Below are positions 38,634 to 47,380 of a stretch of 64,000 bases of DNA, piece after piece. Both the position numbers and the translations under genes were made by a program. The notes beneath the pieces were generated by a model, which saw only the letters and a list, made by a program, of their open reading frames with translations, searched no databases and was not told where the DNA came from. The number at the start of each line of letters is the position of its first letter. The first letter of the stretch is position 1. This DNA is from Microbacterium indicum DSM 19969 (GTDB lineage Bacteria; Actinomycetota; Actinomycetes; Actinomycetales; Microbacteriaceae): contig NZ_AULR01000001.1 of NCBI RefSeq assembly GCF_000422385.1, forward strand, positions 372,001 to 436,000, given 5' to 3'.

Positions 38634-39460
38634 AGCGGAGTCCCGAGGCGATCCTGCGGCTGGATGCGGCGGCCGTAGATCGCCTCGAAGTCGGCGTCGG
38701 TCGCGTCGGCGGCCGGTCCGTCGTAGACGAGCTCGCCCGCGCGCAGGCCGATCATGCGCGTCGTGTAGTCGCGGGCGAGGTCCATGAGGTGCAGGTTCGT
38801 GAGGACCGTGAGCCCGCGCAGGGTCGAGATCCGCTCGAGCTCGGCCATGACGGCGTGCGCCGTCGGCGGGTCGAGGCTCGCGACGGGCTCGTCGGCGAGC
38901 ATGACCTTGGGCTCCTGCGAGAGGGCGCGCGCGATCGCGACGCGCTGCTTCTGGCCGCCCGACAGGGATCCCGCGCGCGTCCAGACCTTCTCGATCATGC
39001 CGACGCCCTCGAGGGCGCGCAGCGCGATCTCGCGGTCCTCGGCCGAGGCGATGCCGAAGAGCGAGCGGAACCAGCCGGCGCTCGCGAAGCGGCCGACGAG
39101 GGTGTTGCGGTACACGTCGACGCGCTCCGCCAGGTTGAAGCCCTGGAAGATCATGCCGACGTCGGAGCGCAGCTCGCGCAGCTGCCGCCCGCGCAGGCCC
39201 GACACGGTGTGCGGGCCGACCGTCACGGTCCCCGACGTCACCGGCACGAGGCCGTTGATCGTCCGGATGAGGGTCGACTTGCCCGACCCCGAGAGGCCGA
39301 CGACCGACACCATCTCGCCCGCCGGGATCTCGAGCGAGACGCCGCGGAGGGCCTGCGTGCCGTTGGGATAGGTGACCGTCGCGCCGTCGAGGCGGATCGG
39401 CCACGACCCGGAGGCCGGGCTCTGATGCCCGGCCTCCGGTGCCTGCGCGGGGGAAGTCAT
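38630..39460 (-). CDS. phnC: Phosphonate ABC transporter ATP-binding protein
   Basis: 276 residues. Walker A is [10 protein letters not shown], the Q-loop is [18 protein letters not shown] (typical of PhnC), the signature is [15 protein letters not shown] and Walker B is [18 protein letters not shown] 10 nt before the ATG supports the start. Codons 8-18 form a perfect hairpin at the DNA level (39408-39439), only 44 nt after phnD. Confidence 0.92.
   Translation of the reverse strand: MTSPAQAPEAGHQSPASGSWPIRLDGATVTYPNGTQALRGVSLEIPAGEMVSVVGLSGSGKSTLIRTINGLVPVTSGTVTVGPHTVSGLRGRQLRELRSDVGMIFQGFNLAERVDVYRNTLVGRFASAGWFRSLFGIASAEDREIALRALEGVGMIEKVWTRAGSLSGGQKQRVAIARALSQEPKVMLADEPVASLDPPTAHAVMAELERISTLRGLTVLTNLHLMDLARDYTTRMIGLRAGELVYDGPAADATDADFEAIYGRRIQPQDRLGTPL
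39408..39439 (-). terminator. Hairpin inside the 5' end of phnC (possible attenuator)
   Basis: CCGGAGGCCGGGC (39408-39420) and GCCCGGCCTCCGG (39427-39439) pair perfectly with a 6-nt loop. It lies between the high-demand binding protein gene and the rest of the operon. It may lower downstream transcription or protect the phnD mRNA 3' end. Confidence 0.45.
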
Positions 39461-39482
39461 GCGCGTCGTGCTCCTGGGGTGA

Positions 39483-40490
39483 TCAGTTGGAGAACTTCTC
39501 GAGGATCTCGCCGTAGCGGGTGATGTCGTCCTCGTTGGTGTCGGTCGTCCAGTCGGACAGGCCGACGAGGTCGAACATCACGCCGGCCGCCTCGTCGGAC
39601 GACTCGGCGTAGTCGGCGAGGAGCGTCGCGAGCTTGTCGGTGAGGTCGCTCGGGAGGCTGCTCGACGCCGCGACGCCGCCGTTCGGGATCGGCTCGGTGT
39701 AGGCGAAGGCGACGGCCTTGTCGGCGATGTCGGGGACCTCGTCGGTCACGGTCGTGCGCGCGTCCCAGTACGCGAAGCCCACCTCGGCGTCGCCGTTCGC
39801 GACGGCGAGGACCGCGTTGTTGTTGCCCTCGACGGGGATCTGCGTGATGTCGCTGTCGGTGTCGATGCCCTCGTCCTGCATCGCGACGATCGGGTACTGG
39901 TAGCCCGCGGGCGACGTCGCCGCCTGCAGCGCGACCTTCGCGCCCGCGACGTCGGCGAGGTGCTCGATGCCCTTGGGGCCCTCGCCGGTCGCCGAGGCGC
40001 CCGCCTCCTCGAGGCCGTTGCAGTACGAGAGCTCGATGCCGCTCGCCTCGTACGTCGCCATCACGGGGTCGTCGTCGCAGTACTTGTCGGGGTCGTTCGT
40101 GTAGGCGACGGCCGAGTAGGTCGTCGCGCCGAAGCGCACGTCGCGGTCGATGAGCTTCGCGCCGTACTGCTGGATCGCGTTGTAGAGCGAACCGGCGTCG
40201 GAGATGATGACCTGCGCCTGGTCTGCGCCGAGTGCCTCGACCGTCGCGGCGTAGTTGTTGGCGACGACGCCGTGGACGTCGATGCCCAGGCCGTCGGAGA
40301 GGTACTCGGTGAGCGGGTCGAGGGCCTCGGCGAGGTCCTCTCCCTCGGTCGAGGGGACGAGCGAGATCGTGATCTCGTCGGGCCACTCGGTGTCTCCCGA
40401 GGCCGACGAGGAGTCGGACGAGCCGCAGCCGGCCAGTCCGAGGGCGAGCACCGCGACGGCACCCGACGCGAGCAGGGCGGTCTTGCGCAT
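39483..40490 (-). CDS. phnD: Phosphate/phosphite/phosphonate ABC transporter substrate-binding lipoprotein
   Basis: 335 residues. Lipobox LGLAGC (Cys22) is followed by a serine-rich linker, then a PhnD-type binding domain ([84 protein letters not shown]). It captures a phosphonate-like oxyanion outside the membrane. It starts 8 bp after the HAD gene with AAAGGTG upstream. Confidence 0.88.
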   Translation of the reverse strand: MRKTALLASGAVAVLALGLAGCGSSDSSSASGDTEWPDEITISLVPSTEGEDLAEALDPLTEYLSDGLGIDVHGVVANNYAATVEALGADQAQVIISDAGSLYNAIQQYGAKLIDRDVRFGATTYSAVAYTNDPDKYCDDDPVMATYEASGIELSYCNGLEEAGASATGEGPKGIEHLADVAGAKVALQAATSPAGYQYPIVAMQDEGIDTDSDITQIPVEGNNNAVLAVANGDAEVGFAYWDARTTVTDEVPDIADKAVAFAYTEPIPNGGVAASSSLPSDLTDKLATLLADYAESSDEAAGVMFDLVGLSDWTTDTNEDDITRYGEILEKFSN

Positions 40491-40498
40491 GAGGGGGT

Positions 40499-41197
40499 TC
40501 ACCTTTCCGGGTGGGTAGCCGTGCCGGGAAGCACGGGGGTCTTCTCGCTGCTCGCCCAGGCGACGATGCCGTCGACCATATCGGCGAGCGCTGCGCCGCG
40601 CAGGGTGACCTGAGCGGGAGATGCGGCGGCTGTCGCGCCCACGAGGGCGGTGTCGGCGCCGAGCGCCGCGGCCGGCGCGAGATCGTTCTCGACGATGTCG
40701 CCGACCGACAGGACGGGGCCGTCGGCGAGGGCGCGCTCGACGAGCGGGCCGAGGCCAGCCGGCTTGCCCATGTCGTGCAGCACCTCGTCGAACCGGTCGC
40801 GCAGGCCCCACGAGTCGAGCACCTGCGTGACGCCGATGTCGGGCGAGTTCGTCGCGAGGATCACGCGCGTCTCGGCGGGGATCCGCGCGAGCAGCTCGGC
40901 GAGGCCGGGCGCCGGGTCGACGGGCGCCTCCGCCGTGCCGAGCTCGGCACGGCTGGCGAGGTAGGCCTCCTGGCGGGTCTCGGCGTCGACGCCCGCGCGC
41001 TCGGCGAGCGCGCCGACGACGTCGTAGCCGTCTCGATAGGAGGGCGCGGATCCCGCATCGAACGCCTCGAGCGCCTCCGTCACCTCGGCCAGGTACCGCT
41101 CCCCCGCCGTGCGCGCGATCTGGCGGGCGTAGGCGAGGACGGGGCCGTTGCCGACGGCGACGGTTCCGTCGAAGTCGAAGATGATGGTCGAGGTCAC
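40499..41197 (-). CDS. HAD family hydrolase linked to the phosphonate transporter
   Basis: 232 residues. HAD motif I is IIFDFDGTVAVGNG, motif II region RVILATNSPD, motif III lysine in DMGKPAGLG, and motif IV is VLSVGDIVENDLAPAAALGADT. It has a cap between motifs I and II, as in HAD subfamily I (phosphoglycolate phosphatase-like). Being first in the phn operon suggests it acts on an imported phosphonate or phosphoester, but the PhnX-specific cap lysine cannot be identified. The start is GTG with AGGAG upstream. Confidence 0.82.
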   Translation of the reverse strand: MTSTIIFDFDGTVAVGNGPVLAYARQIARTAGERYLAEVTEALEAFDAGSAPSYRDGYDVVGALAERAGVDAETRQEAYLASRAELGTAEAPVDPAPGLAELLARIPAETRVILATNSPDIGVTQVLDSWGLRDRFDEVLHDMGKPAGLGPLVERALADGPVLSVGDIVENDLAPAAALGADTALVGATAAASPAQVTLRGAALADMVDGIVAWASSEKTPVLPGTATHPER

Positions 41198-41230
41198 GCG
41201 GTCTCCTGGGCAGCTGTGGACGATGCGTCC

Positions 41231-41236
41231 AGAGTA
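41231..41236 (-). promoter_or_regulatory. -10 box of the HAD-phnDCEE-rpiR operon
   Basis: TACTCT on the minus strand, 33 nt before the GTG of the HAD gene. Together with the AGGAG ribosome binding site it indicates a leadered transcript. Confidence 0.4.
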
Positions 41237-41293
41237 AGGGCAAGTTGTGGACGCCCCGTCACGCACAGATGAACAACGGGTGACATCGCGCCC

Positions 41294-41920
41294 TCAGGGG
41301 CGCGGTCGCGGGGGCAGCGCCGCGTTCCAGCGCAGCTTCGCGGGGGCCTCCTCGGCCTCGCGCGCGAACCGCGCGGCGTCGTCGACGGGGAAGAGCGTGA
41401 CGAGGCTCCAGCCGTCGCCGTCGTCGACCGCCGAGATGAGGACGCCCGCACCGTCGGCGCCCGGGGGCGTCACGACGGCCCGCGTGCGCACGCCGTCGGC
41501 CGACTTCTCGATCACGGCGGATCCGCGCGGCGGGACGAGCAGCAGCGGCATCGCGGCGTCGCTCACGCGCTGGAGCGGCGTCTCGTGCATGTCGTCGCCG
41601 AGCTGGAAGTGCGACGGCGGCCGATCGAGCATGCGCGCGAGCCGGCCATCGGTCCACCTGTCGCTCTTGAGCCCGTACGGCGTCTGGACCGTCGAGAACT
41701 GGTAGCCGTAGACGTGGATGATGCCGGCGTTGCCGATCGGGAACACGACGTCGACCCCACCCGCCTCGTGGAGCCGCTGGTAGAGCTGCGTCGAGATCAC
41801 GGGGCGCCCGACGTTCTCGTCGATGACCGTCGACCACCACCAGAGGTTCAGCCGACCGGCGCGCCGATCCGCGTCGATGCAGTGCACCGCCAGCGCGAGG
41901 TCGTAGGGGGAGAGATCCAC
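41294..41920 (-). CDS. Hypothetical protein, tryptophan-rich N-terminal region
   Basis: 208 residues that I do not recognise. No signal peptide or membrane segment. Visible features are LNLWWWSTVIDENVGRPVISTQLYQRL (about 24-50), GGVDVVFPIGNAGIIHVYGYQFSTVQTPYGLKSDRWTDGRLARMLDRP (about 54-100) and a C-terminal beta-rich half ending in a basic PRPRP tail. The starting Tyr/Trp-rich region could be a ligand pocket. The start is GTG; codon use resembles the neighbours. It stands alone between the phn operon and yajQ. Confidence 0.7.
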   Translation of the reverse strand: MDLSPYDLALAVHCIDADRRAGRLNLWWWSTVIDENVGRPVISTQLYQRLHEAGGVDVVFPIGNAGIIHVYGYQFSTVQTPYGLKSDRWTDGRLARMLDRPPSHFQLGDDMHETPLQRVSDAAMPLLLVPPRGSAVIEKSADGVRTRAVVTPPGADGAGVLISAVDDGDGWSLVTLFPVDDAARFAREAEEAPAKLRWNAALPPRPRP

Positions 41921-42027
41921 GTCGTCAGCTACCCGATTCCATGCCGAGGAAGGTCAGCCTTCATCCTAGGCAGTCGACGCTGTGCGCCGCGGCCGCATCT
42001 CATCACGATCGCGGCGCGATCCGCCCC

Positions 42028-42525
42028 TCAGCGGTAGTTCGTGAACTGGAGGGCGACGTCGAGGTCGTCCTCCTTGCCGCGCAGGAGCGCGATGATCGCC
42101 TGCAGGTCGTCGCGGCTCTTCGAGGAGACGCGGATCTCCTCGCCCTGGATCTGCGTCTTCACGCCCTTGGGGCCCTCGTCGCGGACGATCTTGCCGATCC
42201 TCTTCGCGACGTCCTGCGCGATGCCCTCCTTGAGGGTCGAGACGATCCGCACCTGCTTGCCGCTCTCGTACGGGTCGCCCGACTCGAGGCTCTTGAGCGA
42301 GATCCCCCGCTTGATGAGCTTCGACTGGAAGACGTCGAGCACGGCCAGGGCGCGGTCCTCGGTGTTCGCGACGATCACGATCTGCTCGCCCGACCACTCG
42401 ATCGAGGCGTCGGTGCCGCGGAAGTCGTACCGCTGCTGCACCTCCTTCTTCGCCTGGTTGAGGGCGTTGTCCGCCTCCTGCCGGTCGATCTCGCTGACGA
42501 TGTCGAAGCTGCTGTCCGATGCCAT
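42028..42525 (-). CDS. YajQ family nucleotide-binding protein
   Basis: 165 residues matching YajQ end to end: [105 protein letters not shown]. Homologues bind cyclic di-GMP or tRNA/nucleotides; the actinobacterial role is unknown. A TACTCT box is 6 nt before the ATG. Confidence 0.93.
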   Translation of the reverse strand: MASDSSFDIVSEIDRQEADNALNQAKKEVQQRYDFRGTDASIEWSGEQIVIVANTEDRALAVLDVFQSKLIKRGISLKSLESGDPYESGKQVRIVSTLKEGIAQDVAKRIGKIVRDEGPKGVKTQIQGEEIRVSSKSRDDLQAIIALLRGKEDDLDVALQFTNYR

Positions 42526-42531
42526 GGGTCC

Positions 42532-42547
42532 AGAGTATTCGTAGACT
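42532..42547. promoter_or_regulatory. Back-to-back leaderless -10 boxes of yajQ and the FBP gene
   Basis: TACTCT for yajQ (minus strand, 42532-42537, 6 nt from its ATG) and TAGACT for the FBP-domain gene (plus strand, 42542-42547, 9 nt from its ATG) are only 4 bp apart. The whole intergenic space is 31 bp, so each -35 element must lie in the other gene. Confidence 0.5.
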
Positions 42548-42556
42548 TGATGGATC

Positions 42557-43045
42557 ATGCAGGAGCTGACCGCGACGCAGATCCGCGATTCGTTCGCGAA
42601 CGCCGACGAACGCGACCTCGAGATCCTCGAGCTCCCCCTCGAGCACATCGTCGCCGACTGGTACCACCTCGACTTCCTCGCCTGGCAGGACCGCAGCGAC
42701 AAGAGCCGCTGCTACGTCGTGGCCGAGGTCGACGGCGAGCCCGTCGGCATCGTCCTCCGCGCGCTGCAGAAGCCCGCCCGCGCCTACAACGGCATCTGCA
42801 ACATCTGCCGCACGATGCAGCCGGGCAATCAGGTCACGATGATCAGCGCACGCAAGGGCGGCGAGGCGGGCCGGCGCGGCGACAGCATCGGCACATACAT
42901 GTGCGCCGACGTGTCGTGCCACCAGAACGTGCGCCTCGCCCTGCCTCTCGCGCCGAACGAGTACCGCGCCGACGTCGACTTCCGGATCGACAACACGGCC
43001 CGCCGCATGCGCGAGTTCGTGCGCCGGGTGCGCGACGGCGACTGA
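42557..43045 (+). CDS. FBP domain protein (elongation factor G-binding, treble-clef zinc finger)
   Basis: 162 residues. The C-terminal half has a four-cysteine zinc knuckle ([48 protein letters not shown], with paired CxxC and CxxxxC) typical of the FusB/FBP C-terminal domain. FusB-type proteins bind EF-G and confer fusidic acid tolerance; housekeeping homologues probably aid ribosome recycling. The DEAD-box helicase gene follows on the same strand. Confidence 0.85.
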   Translation: MQELTATQIRDSFANADERDLEILELPLEHIVADWYHLDFLAWQDRSDKSRCYVVAEVDGEPVGIVLRALQKPARAYNGICNICRTMQPGNQVTMISARKGGEAGRRGDSIGTYMCADVSCHQNVRLALPLAPNEYRADVDFRIDNTARRMREFVRRVRDGD

Positions 43046-43230
43046 CAGCTTCGGCGCAGTAGACTGGAGGCTGAGCGCACCAGCGCGCTCGTCGTCGCGG
43101 ATGTTCCGAGCGCCTCTCGCTCGGCCCGCATTCCCGTGGCGAACCGGATGCGACGTTCGTCGCCTTCGCCCACCTCTCGGATCCGCGCGATCTCCCGCGC
43201 CCGCGATCCGGCACGCACCGAAAGACAGGC

Positions 43231-44700
43231 ATGCCTGACATCTCGTTCGCCGACCTCGGCGTTCCCCCGGAGCTCGTCGACGCCCTCGTGGCCGTCGACC
43301 GCCCCACCCCCTTCCCCATCCAGCGCGAGACGCTGCCCTCGACGCTCGCGGGCAGCGACGTCCTCGGCCGCGGCAAGACCGGATCCGGCAAGACGCTCGC
43401 CTTCGCGATCCCGCTCGTCGCCCGCATCGCCGAGATGAAGCGCCGCACGAAGCCCGGCGCCCCCGCCGGCCTCGTGCTCGCCCCGACGCGCGAGCTCGCG
43501 ACGCAGATCGCCCGCGTCATCGAGCCCCTCGCCGCGGCCGACGGCCTGAGCGTCACGACGGTCTTCGGCGGCGTCTCGCAGCGCCCGCAGGAGGCGGCGT
43601 TCCGCCGCGGCGTCGACATCGTCGTCGCCTGCCCGGGCCGCCTCGAGGACCTCATCGGCCAGAAGGTCGTGCGCCTCGACGAGGTCGCGATCACGGTGCT
43701 CGACGAGGCCGACCACATGGCCGACCTCGGCTTCCTGCCCGGCGTCACCCGCATCATGAACCAGACGCCGCAGAAGGGCCAGCGCCTGCTCTTCTCGGCC
43801 ACGCTCGACAACGGCATCGACAAGCTCGCGAAGCGCTTCCTGCACGACCCCGTGAGCCACGCGATCGACCCCGCCGAGTCGCCCGTCCCGCAGATGACGC
43901 ACCACGTGTTCGACATCGCGTCGGCCGAGGAGCGCACCGCGGTCGTCGCGGCCCTCGCCTCGGGCACGGCGAAGCGGATCTTCTTCACACGCACGAAGCA
44001 CCAGGCGAAGCGCCTCGCGCGCCAGCTCACGGCGTCCGGGATCCCCGCCGTCGACCTGCAGGGCAATCTCTCGCAGAACGCCCGCGAGCGGAACCTCGCG
44101 CAGCTCTCGTCGGGCGAGGTCAAGGTGCTCGTCGCGACCGATGTCGCGGCGCGCGGCGTGCACGTCGACGGCATCGACCTCGTCGTGCACATCGACCCGC
44201 CGACCGAGTCGAAGTCGTACCTGCACCGCTCGGGCCGCACGGCGCGCGCGGGCGCCGCGGGCGACGTCGTGACCCTCGTCCTGCCCGAGCAGCGCCGCGA
44301 CACGCGCCAGCTGCTGCGCCAGGCCGGCATCAAGGCGACCCCCGTCGCCGTCACGGCGACGTCGCCCGAGGTCGTCGCCCTGATCGGCGAGATCGCCCCC
44401 AAGGTCAAGCCGGTTCCCGGCGGGCCCGGATCGGGCAACGCCCCGCTCGAGCAGCCGAAGGGCCAGTCGCAGGGCGCCAACGCGCGCCGCAAGCGCGCCG
44501 CCCGCGAGCAGCGAGCGGGCGGCCAGGGCGGCCAGGGCGAGGCGCGCCAGCCGAAGCAGGGCGCGGGATCCGGATCCTCGCGCCGCCGCCGCGGCGGGTC
44601 CGGTCAGGGCCAGGGCCAGCGCTCGTCGCAGCCCCGCACCTACTCGACCTCGACGCCGGGCTCGTCGCAGCCGCGCACCCCGCGCCGCGCGCAGGGCTGA
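43231..44700 (+). CDS. DEAD-box RNA helicase (RhlE-like)
   Basis: 489 residues. Q motif PFPIQRETLP, motif I GKTGSGKT, Ia PTRELATQI, motif II DEAD (VLDEADHMADLGF), III SAT, IV-VI in the second RecA domain (VLVATDVAARGVHVDGIDLVVHIDPP, HRSGRTARAG). The C-terminal ~95 residues are a disordered Arg/Gly/Gln-rich tail suited to RNA binding. It unwinds structured RNA. A 185-bp upstream gap gives a long leader, as in cold-induced helicase genes; that regulation is inference. Confidence 0.94.
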   Translation: MPDISFADLGVPPELVDALVAVDRPTPFPIQRETLPSTLAGSDVLGRGKTGSGKTLAFAIPLVARIAEMKRRTKPGAPAGLVLAPTRELATQIARVIEPLAAADGLSVTTVFGGVSQRPQEAAFRRGVDIVVACPGRLEDLIGQKVVRLDEVAITVLDEADHMADLGFLPGVTRIMNQTPQKGQRLLFSATLDNGIDKLAKRFLHDPVSHAIDPAESPVPQMTHHVFDIASAEERTAVVAALASGTAKRIFFTRTKHQAKRLARQLTASGIPAVDLQGNLSQNARERNLAQLSSGEVKVLVATDVAARGVHVDGIDLVVHIDPPTESKSYLHRSGRTARAGAAGDVVTLVLPEQRRDTRQLLRQAGIKATPVAVTATSPEVVALIGEIAPKVKPVPGGPGSGNAPLEQPKGQSQGANARRKRAAREQRAGGQGGQGEARQPKQGAGSGSSRRRRGGSGQGQGQRSSQPRTYSTSTPGSSQPRTPRRAQG

Positions 44701-44705
44701 GGAGA

Positions 44706-44826
44706 CGGATCCCCGCGGGAGGCTCACGCCCCCGCGGGGATCCGCACATCTGCGGCCGGATCACGCCGATTCGGCCGCAGGAAAAGCGAATGGCCGCGCG
44801 AGGGGATCCCCCGCGCGGCCATTCGC
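44706..44826. terminator. Three successive hairpins between convergent genes
   Basis: Stem 1: 44706-44719 with 44731-44744 (14 bp). Stem 2: 44751-44758 with 44772-44779 (8 bp). Stem 3: 44786-44800 with 44812-44826 (15 bp). They lie between the helicase and reductase stops and probably act as strong terminators in both directions. Confidence 0.75.
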
Positions 44827-44833
44827 GTCCGAC

Positions 44834-46210
44834 TCACTCGCCGCGCGAGACCCGGATCATCTCGTCGCGCGGGACGACCTTCACGCGCTCGCGGCCCTCG
44901 GGCTCGCCGAGCGAGACCTCGTGCGCGTCGAGGCGATGCCAGCCCTCGAGGTCGGTCCACTTCACGCCGCGGCTCTCGAGGAGAGCGGGGATCGCCTCCT
45001 CCGAGGGATCCTCGGGCCGCCACCACGAACCCTGGTCGTTGATCACGTGCGTGACGGTCTCCATCGCGTCGGACTTCGTGTGCCCGATGAGGCCGACGGG
45101 CCCGCGCTTGATCCAGCCCGTCGCGTAGACGCCCGGGATGATGTCGTTCGAGTCCTCGGCGAGCGCCTGGCCCTCGTGGTTCGGGATCACGCCGTGGCGC
45201 GCGTCGTACGGGACTCCGTCAAGCGGCGACCCGAAGTACCCGATCGCGCGGTACAGCTGACCCATCGGGATCTCGCGGAGCTCGCCCGTTCCCACGACGC
45301 CGCCCGCGCCGTCGGCCTTCGTGCGCTCGTAGACGAGGGCCGCCACGTTGCCGTCGGCGTCCTTCTTCACCTCGACGGGCTTCGCCCAGAAGTGCAGGTG
45401 CAGCCGGCGCGAGGCCTCGCCGCCGACGCCGTTCGCGCCGGGGCGCTGGCGCCACGACTGCAGCACGCGGTCGATGACCTTGACCTGCTTGTTCGTCTGC
45501 ACGGCCTCCTTCGAGGCCTCGTCGTAGTCGAAGTCCTCGTCGTAGACGACCATGTCGACGTCGCGCAGCTCGCCGAGCTCGCGCAGCTCGAGCGGGGTGA
45601 ACTTGACCTGCGCGGGGCCGCGGCGCCCGAACACGTGCACGTCGGTGACGGGCGACTCCGCGAGGACGTCGTACACGTTCGCGGGGATCTCGGTCGGGAG
45701 GAGGTCCTCGGCGTGCTTCGCGAGGATCCGCGCCGCGTCGAGCGCGACGTTTCCGTTGCCGATCATGCCGACCGACTGCGCCGTGAGCGGCCAGGTGCGC
45801 GGCACGTCGGGGTGGCCGTCGTACCAGCTGACGAAGTCGGCCGCGCCGTAGCTCTCGCCGGCGTCGATGCCGGGGATCGCGAGGTCGGCGTCCTTCGTCG
45901 CGCCCGTCGCGAAGATCACGGCGTTGTAGTGCTTCTTGAGGTCGTCGAGCGTGATGTCGGACCCGAAGCGCACGTTGCCGAAGATGCGGATGTCGCCGCG
46001 GTCGAGCACGTCGCGCAGCGCGTTGATGACGCCCTTGATGCGGGGGTGATCGGGCGCGACGCCGTATCGCACGAGGCCGTAGGGCGCGGGAAGGTGCTCG
46101 AAGAGGTCGATCGAGACCTCGAACGCGCGTTCTGCCTTGAGCAGCAGATCGGCTGCGTAGATGCCGGCGGGGCCGGCACCGACGATGGCGAGACGGAGCT
46201 TCGTCGTCAT
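44834..46210 (-). CDS. FAD-dependent ferredoxin/adrenodoxin-type NADP+ reductase (FprA-like)
   Basis: 458 residues. The FAD-binding GAGPAGIYAADLLL is at residues 11-24, then HLPAPYGLVRYGVAPDHPRIKGV (hallmark of the adrenodoxin reductase family), and the NADP-binding MIGNGNVALDAARIL. The C-terminal GVYATGWIKRGPVGLIGHTKSDA is also typical. It reduces ferredoxin from NADPH in the cytosol. GAAGGA upstream of the ATG; it follows the polyprenyl synthase gene by 62 bp and may share its transcript. Confidence 0.92.
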   Translation of the reverse strand: MTTKLRLAIVGAGPAGIYAADLLLKAERAFEVSIDLFEHLPAPYGLVRYGVAPDHPRIKGVINALRDVLDRGDIRIFGNVRFGSDITLDDLKKHYNAVIFATGATKDADLAIPGIDAGESYGAADFVSWYDGHPDVPRTWPLTAQSVGMIGNGNVALDAARILAKHAEDLLPTEIPANVYDVLAESPVTDVHVFGRRGPAQVKFTPLELRELGELRDVDMVVYDEDFDYDEASKEAVQTNKQVKVIDRVLQSWRQRPGANGVGGEASRRLHLHFWAKPVEVKKDADGNVAALVYERTKADGAGGVVGTGELREIPMGQLYRAIGYFGSPLDGVPYDARHGVIPNHEGQALAEDSNDIIPGVYATGWIKRGPVGLIGHTKSDAMETVTHVINDQGSWWRPEDPSEEAIPALLESRGVKWTDLEGWHRLDAHEVSLGEPEGRERVKVVPRDEMIRVSRGE

Positions 46211-46238
46211 ACGGCGGTTCCTTCACTCGGGAGACGGG

Positions 46239-46254
46239 CGGCCCTCGGGCCGCG
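46239..46254 (-). terminator. Small hairpin between polyprenyl synthase and reductase genes
   Basis: GCGGCCC and GGGCCGC flank two bases. It is a possible processing or attenuation site. Confidence 0.3.
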
Positions 46255-46272
46255 GGGGAGGATCTGGCGGCG

Positions 46273-47331
46273 TCAGCTCGAGCGGTCGGCGAGCTGACGC
46301 GCGAATCGCGTGAGCGCCTCGCGCACGGCGCCGCGCGGCAGGACCGAGAGGGCCTCTACCGCCTCGGCGCTCCACCGCAGGGCGAGCTCGTGCGTGCGCC
46401 TCGTCGCGGCGCTGTCGCGCAGCTCGGCGATCTCGGCGTCGATGATCGAGGCGTCCTCGCCGGAGCGGATCCGTTCGACGCCCGCGTCGATGCGCGCCGC
46501 GAGGTCGCGGTCGGCGGGCTCCTCGCTCGCCTTGAGCAGCAGATACGGCATCGTCACGACCCCGGCGCGCAGGTCGGTTCCCGCGACCTTGCCCGTGTCG
46601 GCGCCGGGCGAGAGATCGATCACGTCGTCGGCGAGCTGGAACGCGACGCCGACCTTCTCGCCGAACTCGCGCAGCGCGGGGCGGTAGGCGGCGTCGGCGC
46701 CCGAGAGATGCGCCCCCGCCTGCGCGGCCGCCGCGATGAGGGATCCGGTCTTGTCGCTGAGGACCTGGATGTAGAACGCGATCGGGTCGTCGCCCTCGCC
46801 AGCGCCGACGGTCTCGTGCAGCTGTCCGATCACGAGCCGCTCGAAGGTCTCGGTCTGCAGCTCGACGGCGTCGTCGCCGCGGCGGCCCATGACGCGGCTC
46901 GCGCGCGAGAGCAGCAGGTCGCCGACGAGGATCGCGGTCGAGTTGCCCCACACCTTGTGCGCGGCGGGGACGCCGCGGCGGCGGTCGGCTCCGTCCATGA
47001 CGTCGTCGTGGTACAGCGATCCGAGGTGCATGAGCTCGAGCGCGACCGCGGCGTCGACCACGGCGGGGGTCGCCCCGCCGCCGAGCTGCGCCGTGAGCAG
47101 CACGAGCATCGGGCGCACGCGCTTGCCGCCGGCCTCGAAGAGGTAGCGTGCCATGGCGTCGACGAGCGGGTCGGCCGTGTCGAGCTCGCGTGCCATCGAC
47201 TCCTCGACCTCGAGGAGCCCCTTCTCGATCACCGAGACGAGCTTCTTCGCGCCCGGGCCCGCGAAGATGCGGTCGCTCAGGCCGAAACGGCTCGCCAGCG
47301 AGATCTCTGGCGATGCGCTGCTCGACGTCAC
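46273..47331 (-). CDS. Polyprenyl diphosphate synthase (menaquinone side chain)
   Basis: A 352-residue trans-isoprenyl diphosphate synthase. The first aspartate-rich motif is HDDVMDGADRRRG (Asp109, Asp110, Asp113) and the second is QLADDVIDLS near residue 236; GGKRVRP is the IPP-binding segment. It elongates isoprenoid chains; lying next to menG and menF it probably makes the menaquinone tail. The start is GTG, 6 nt after TAGGGT. Confidence 0.92.
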   Translation of the reverse strand: MTSSSASPEISLASRFGLSDRIFAGPGAKKLVSVIEKGLLEVEESMARELDTADPLVDAMARYLFEAGGKRVRPMLVLLTAQLGGGATPAVVDAAVALELMHLGSLYHDDVMDGADRRRGVPAAHKVWGNSTAILVGDLLLSRASRVMGRRGDDAVELQTETFERLVIGQLHETVGAGEGDDPIAFYIQVLSDKTGSLIAAAAQAGAHLSGADAAYRPALREFGEKVGVAFQLADDVIDLSPGADTGKVAGTDLRAGVVTMPYLLLKASEEPADRDLAARIDAGVERIRSGEDASIIDAEIAELRDSAATRRTHELALRWSAEAVEALSVLPRGAVREALTRFARQLADRSS

Positions 47332-47337
47332 GCGTCC

Positions 47338-47343
47338 ACCCTA
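47338..47343 (-). promoter_or_regulatory. -10 box of the polyprenyl synthase gene (leaderless type)
   Basis: TAGGGT on the minus strand, 6 nt before the GTG at 47331. Confidence 0.5.
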
Positions 47344-47380
47344 CCGGCGCGGTTCCGCGCGATGACCGCGGATGACGGGG

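Noticed and set aside
41240..41285. PhoP box upstream of the phn operon
   Set aside because: GTTCATC followed by a poor second repeat does not match the GTTCACC direct-repeat consensus.
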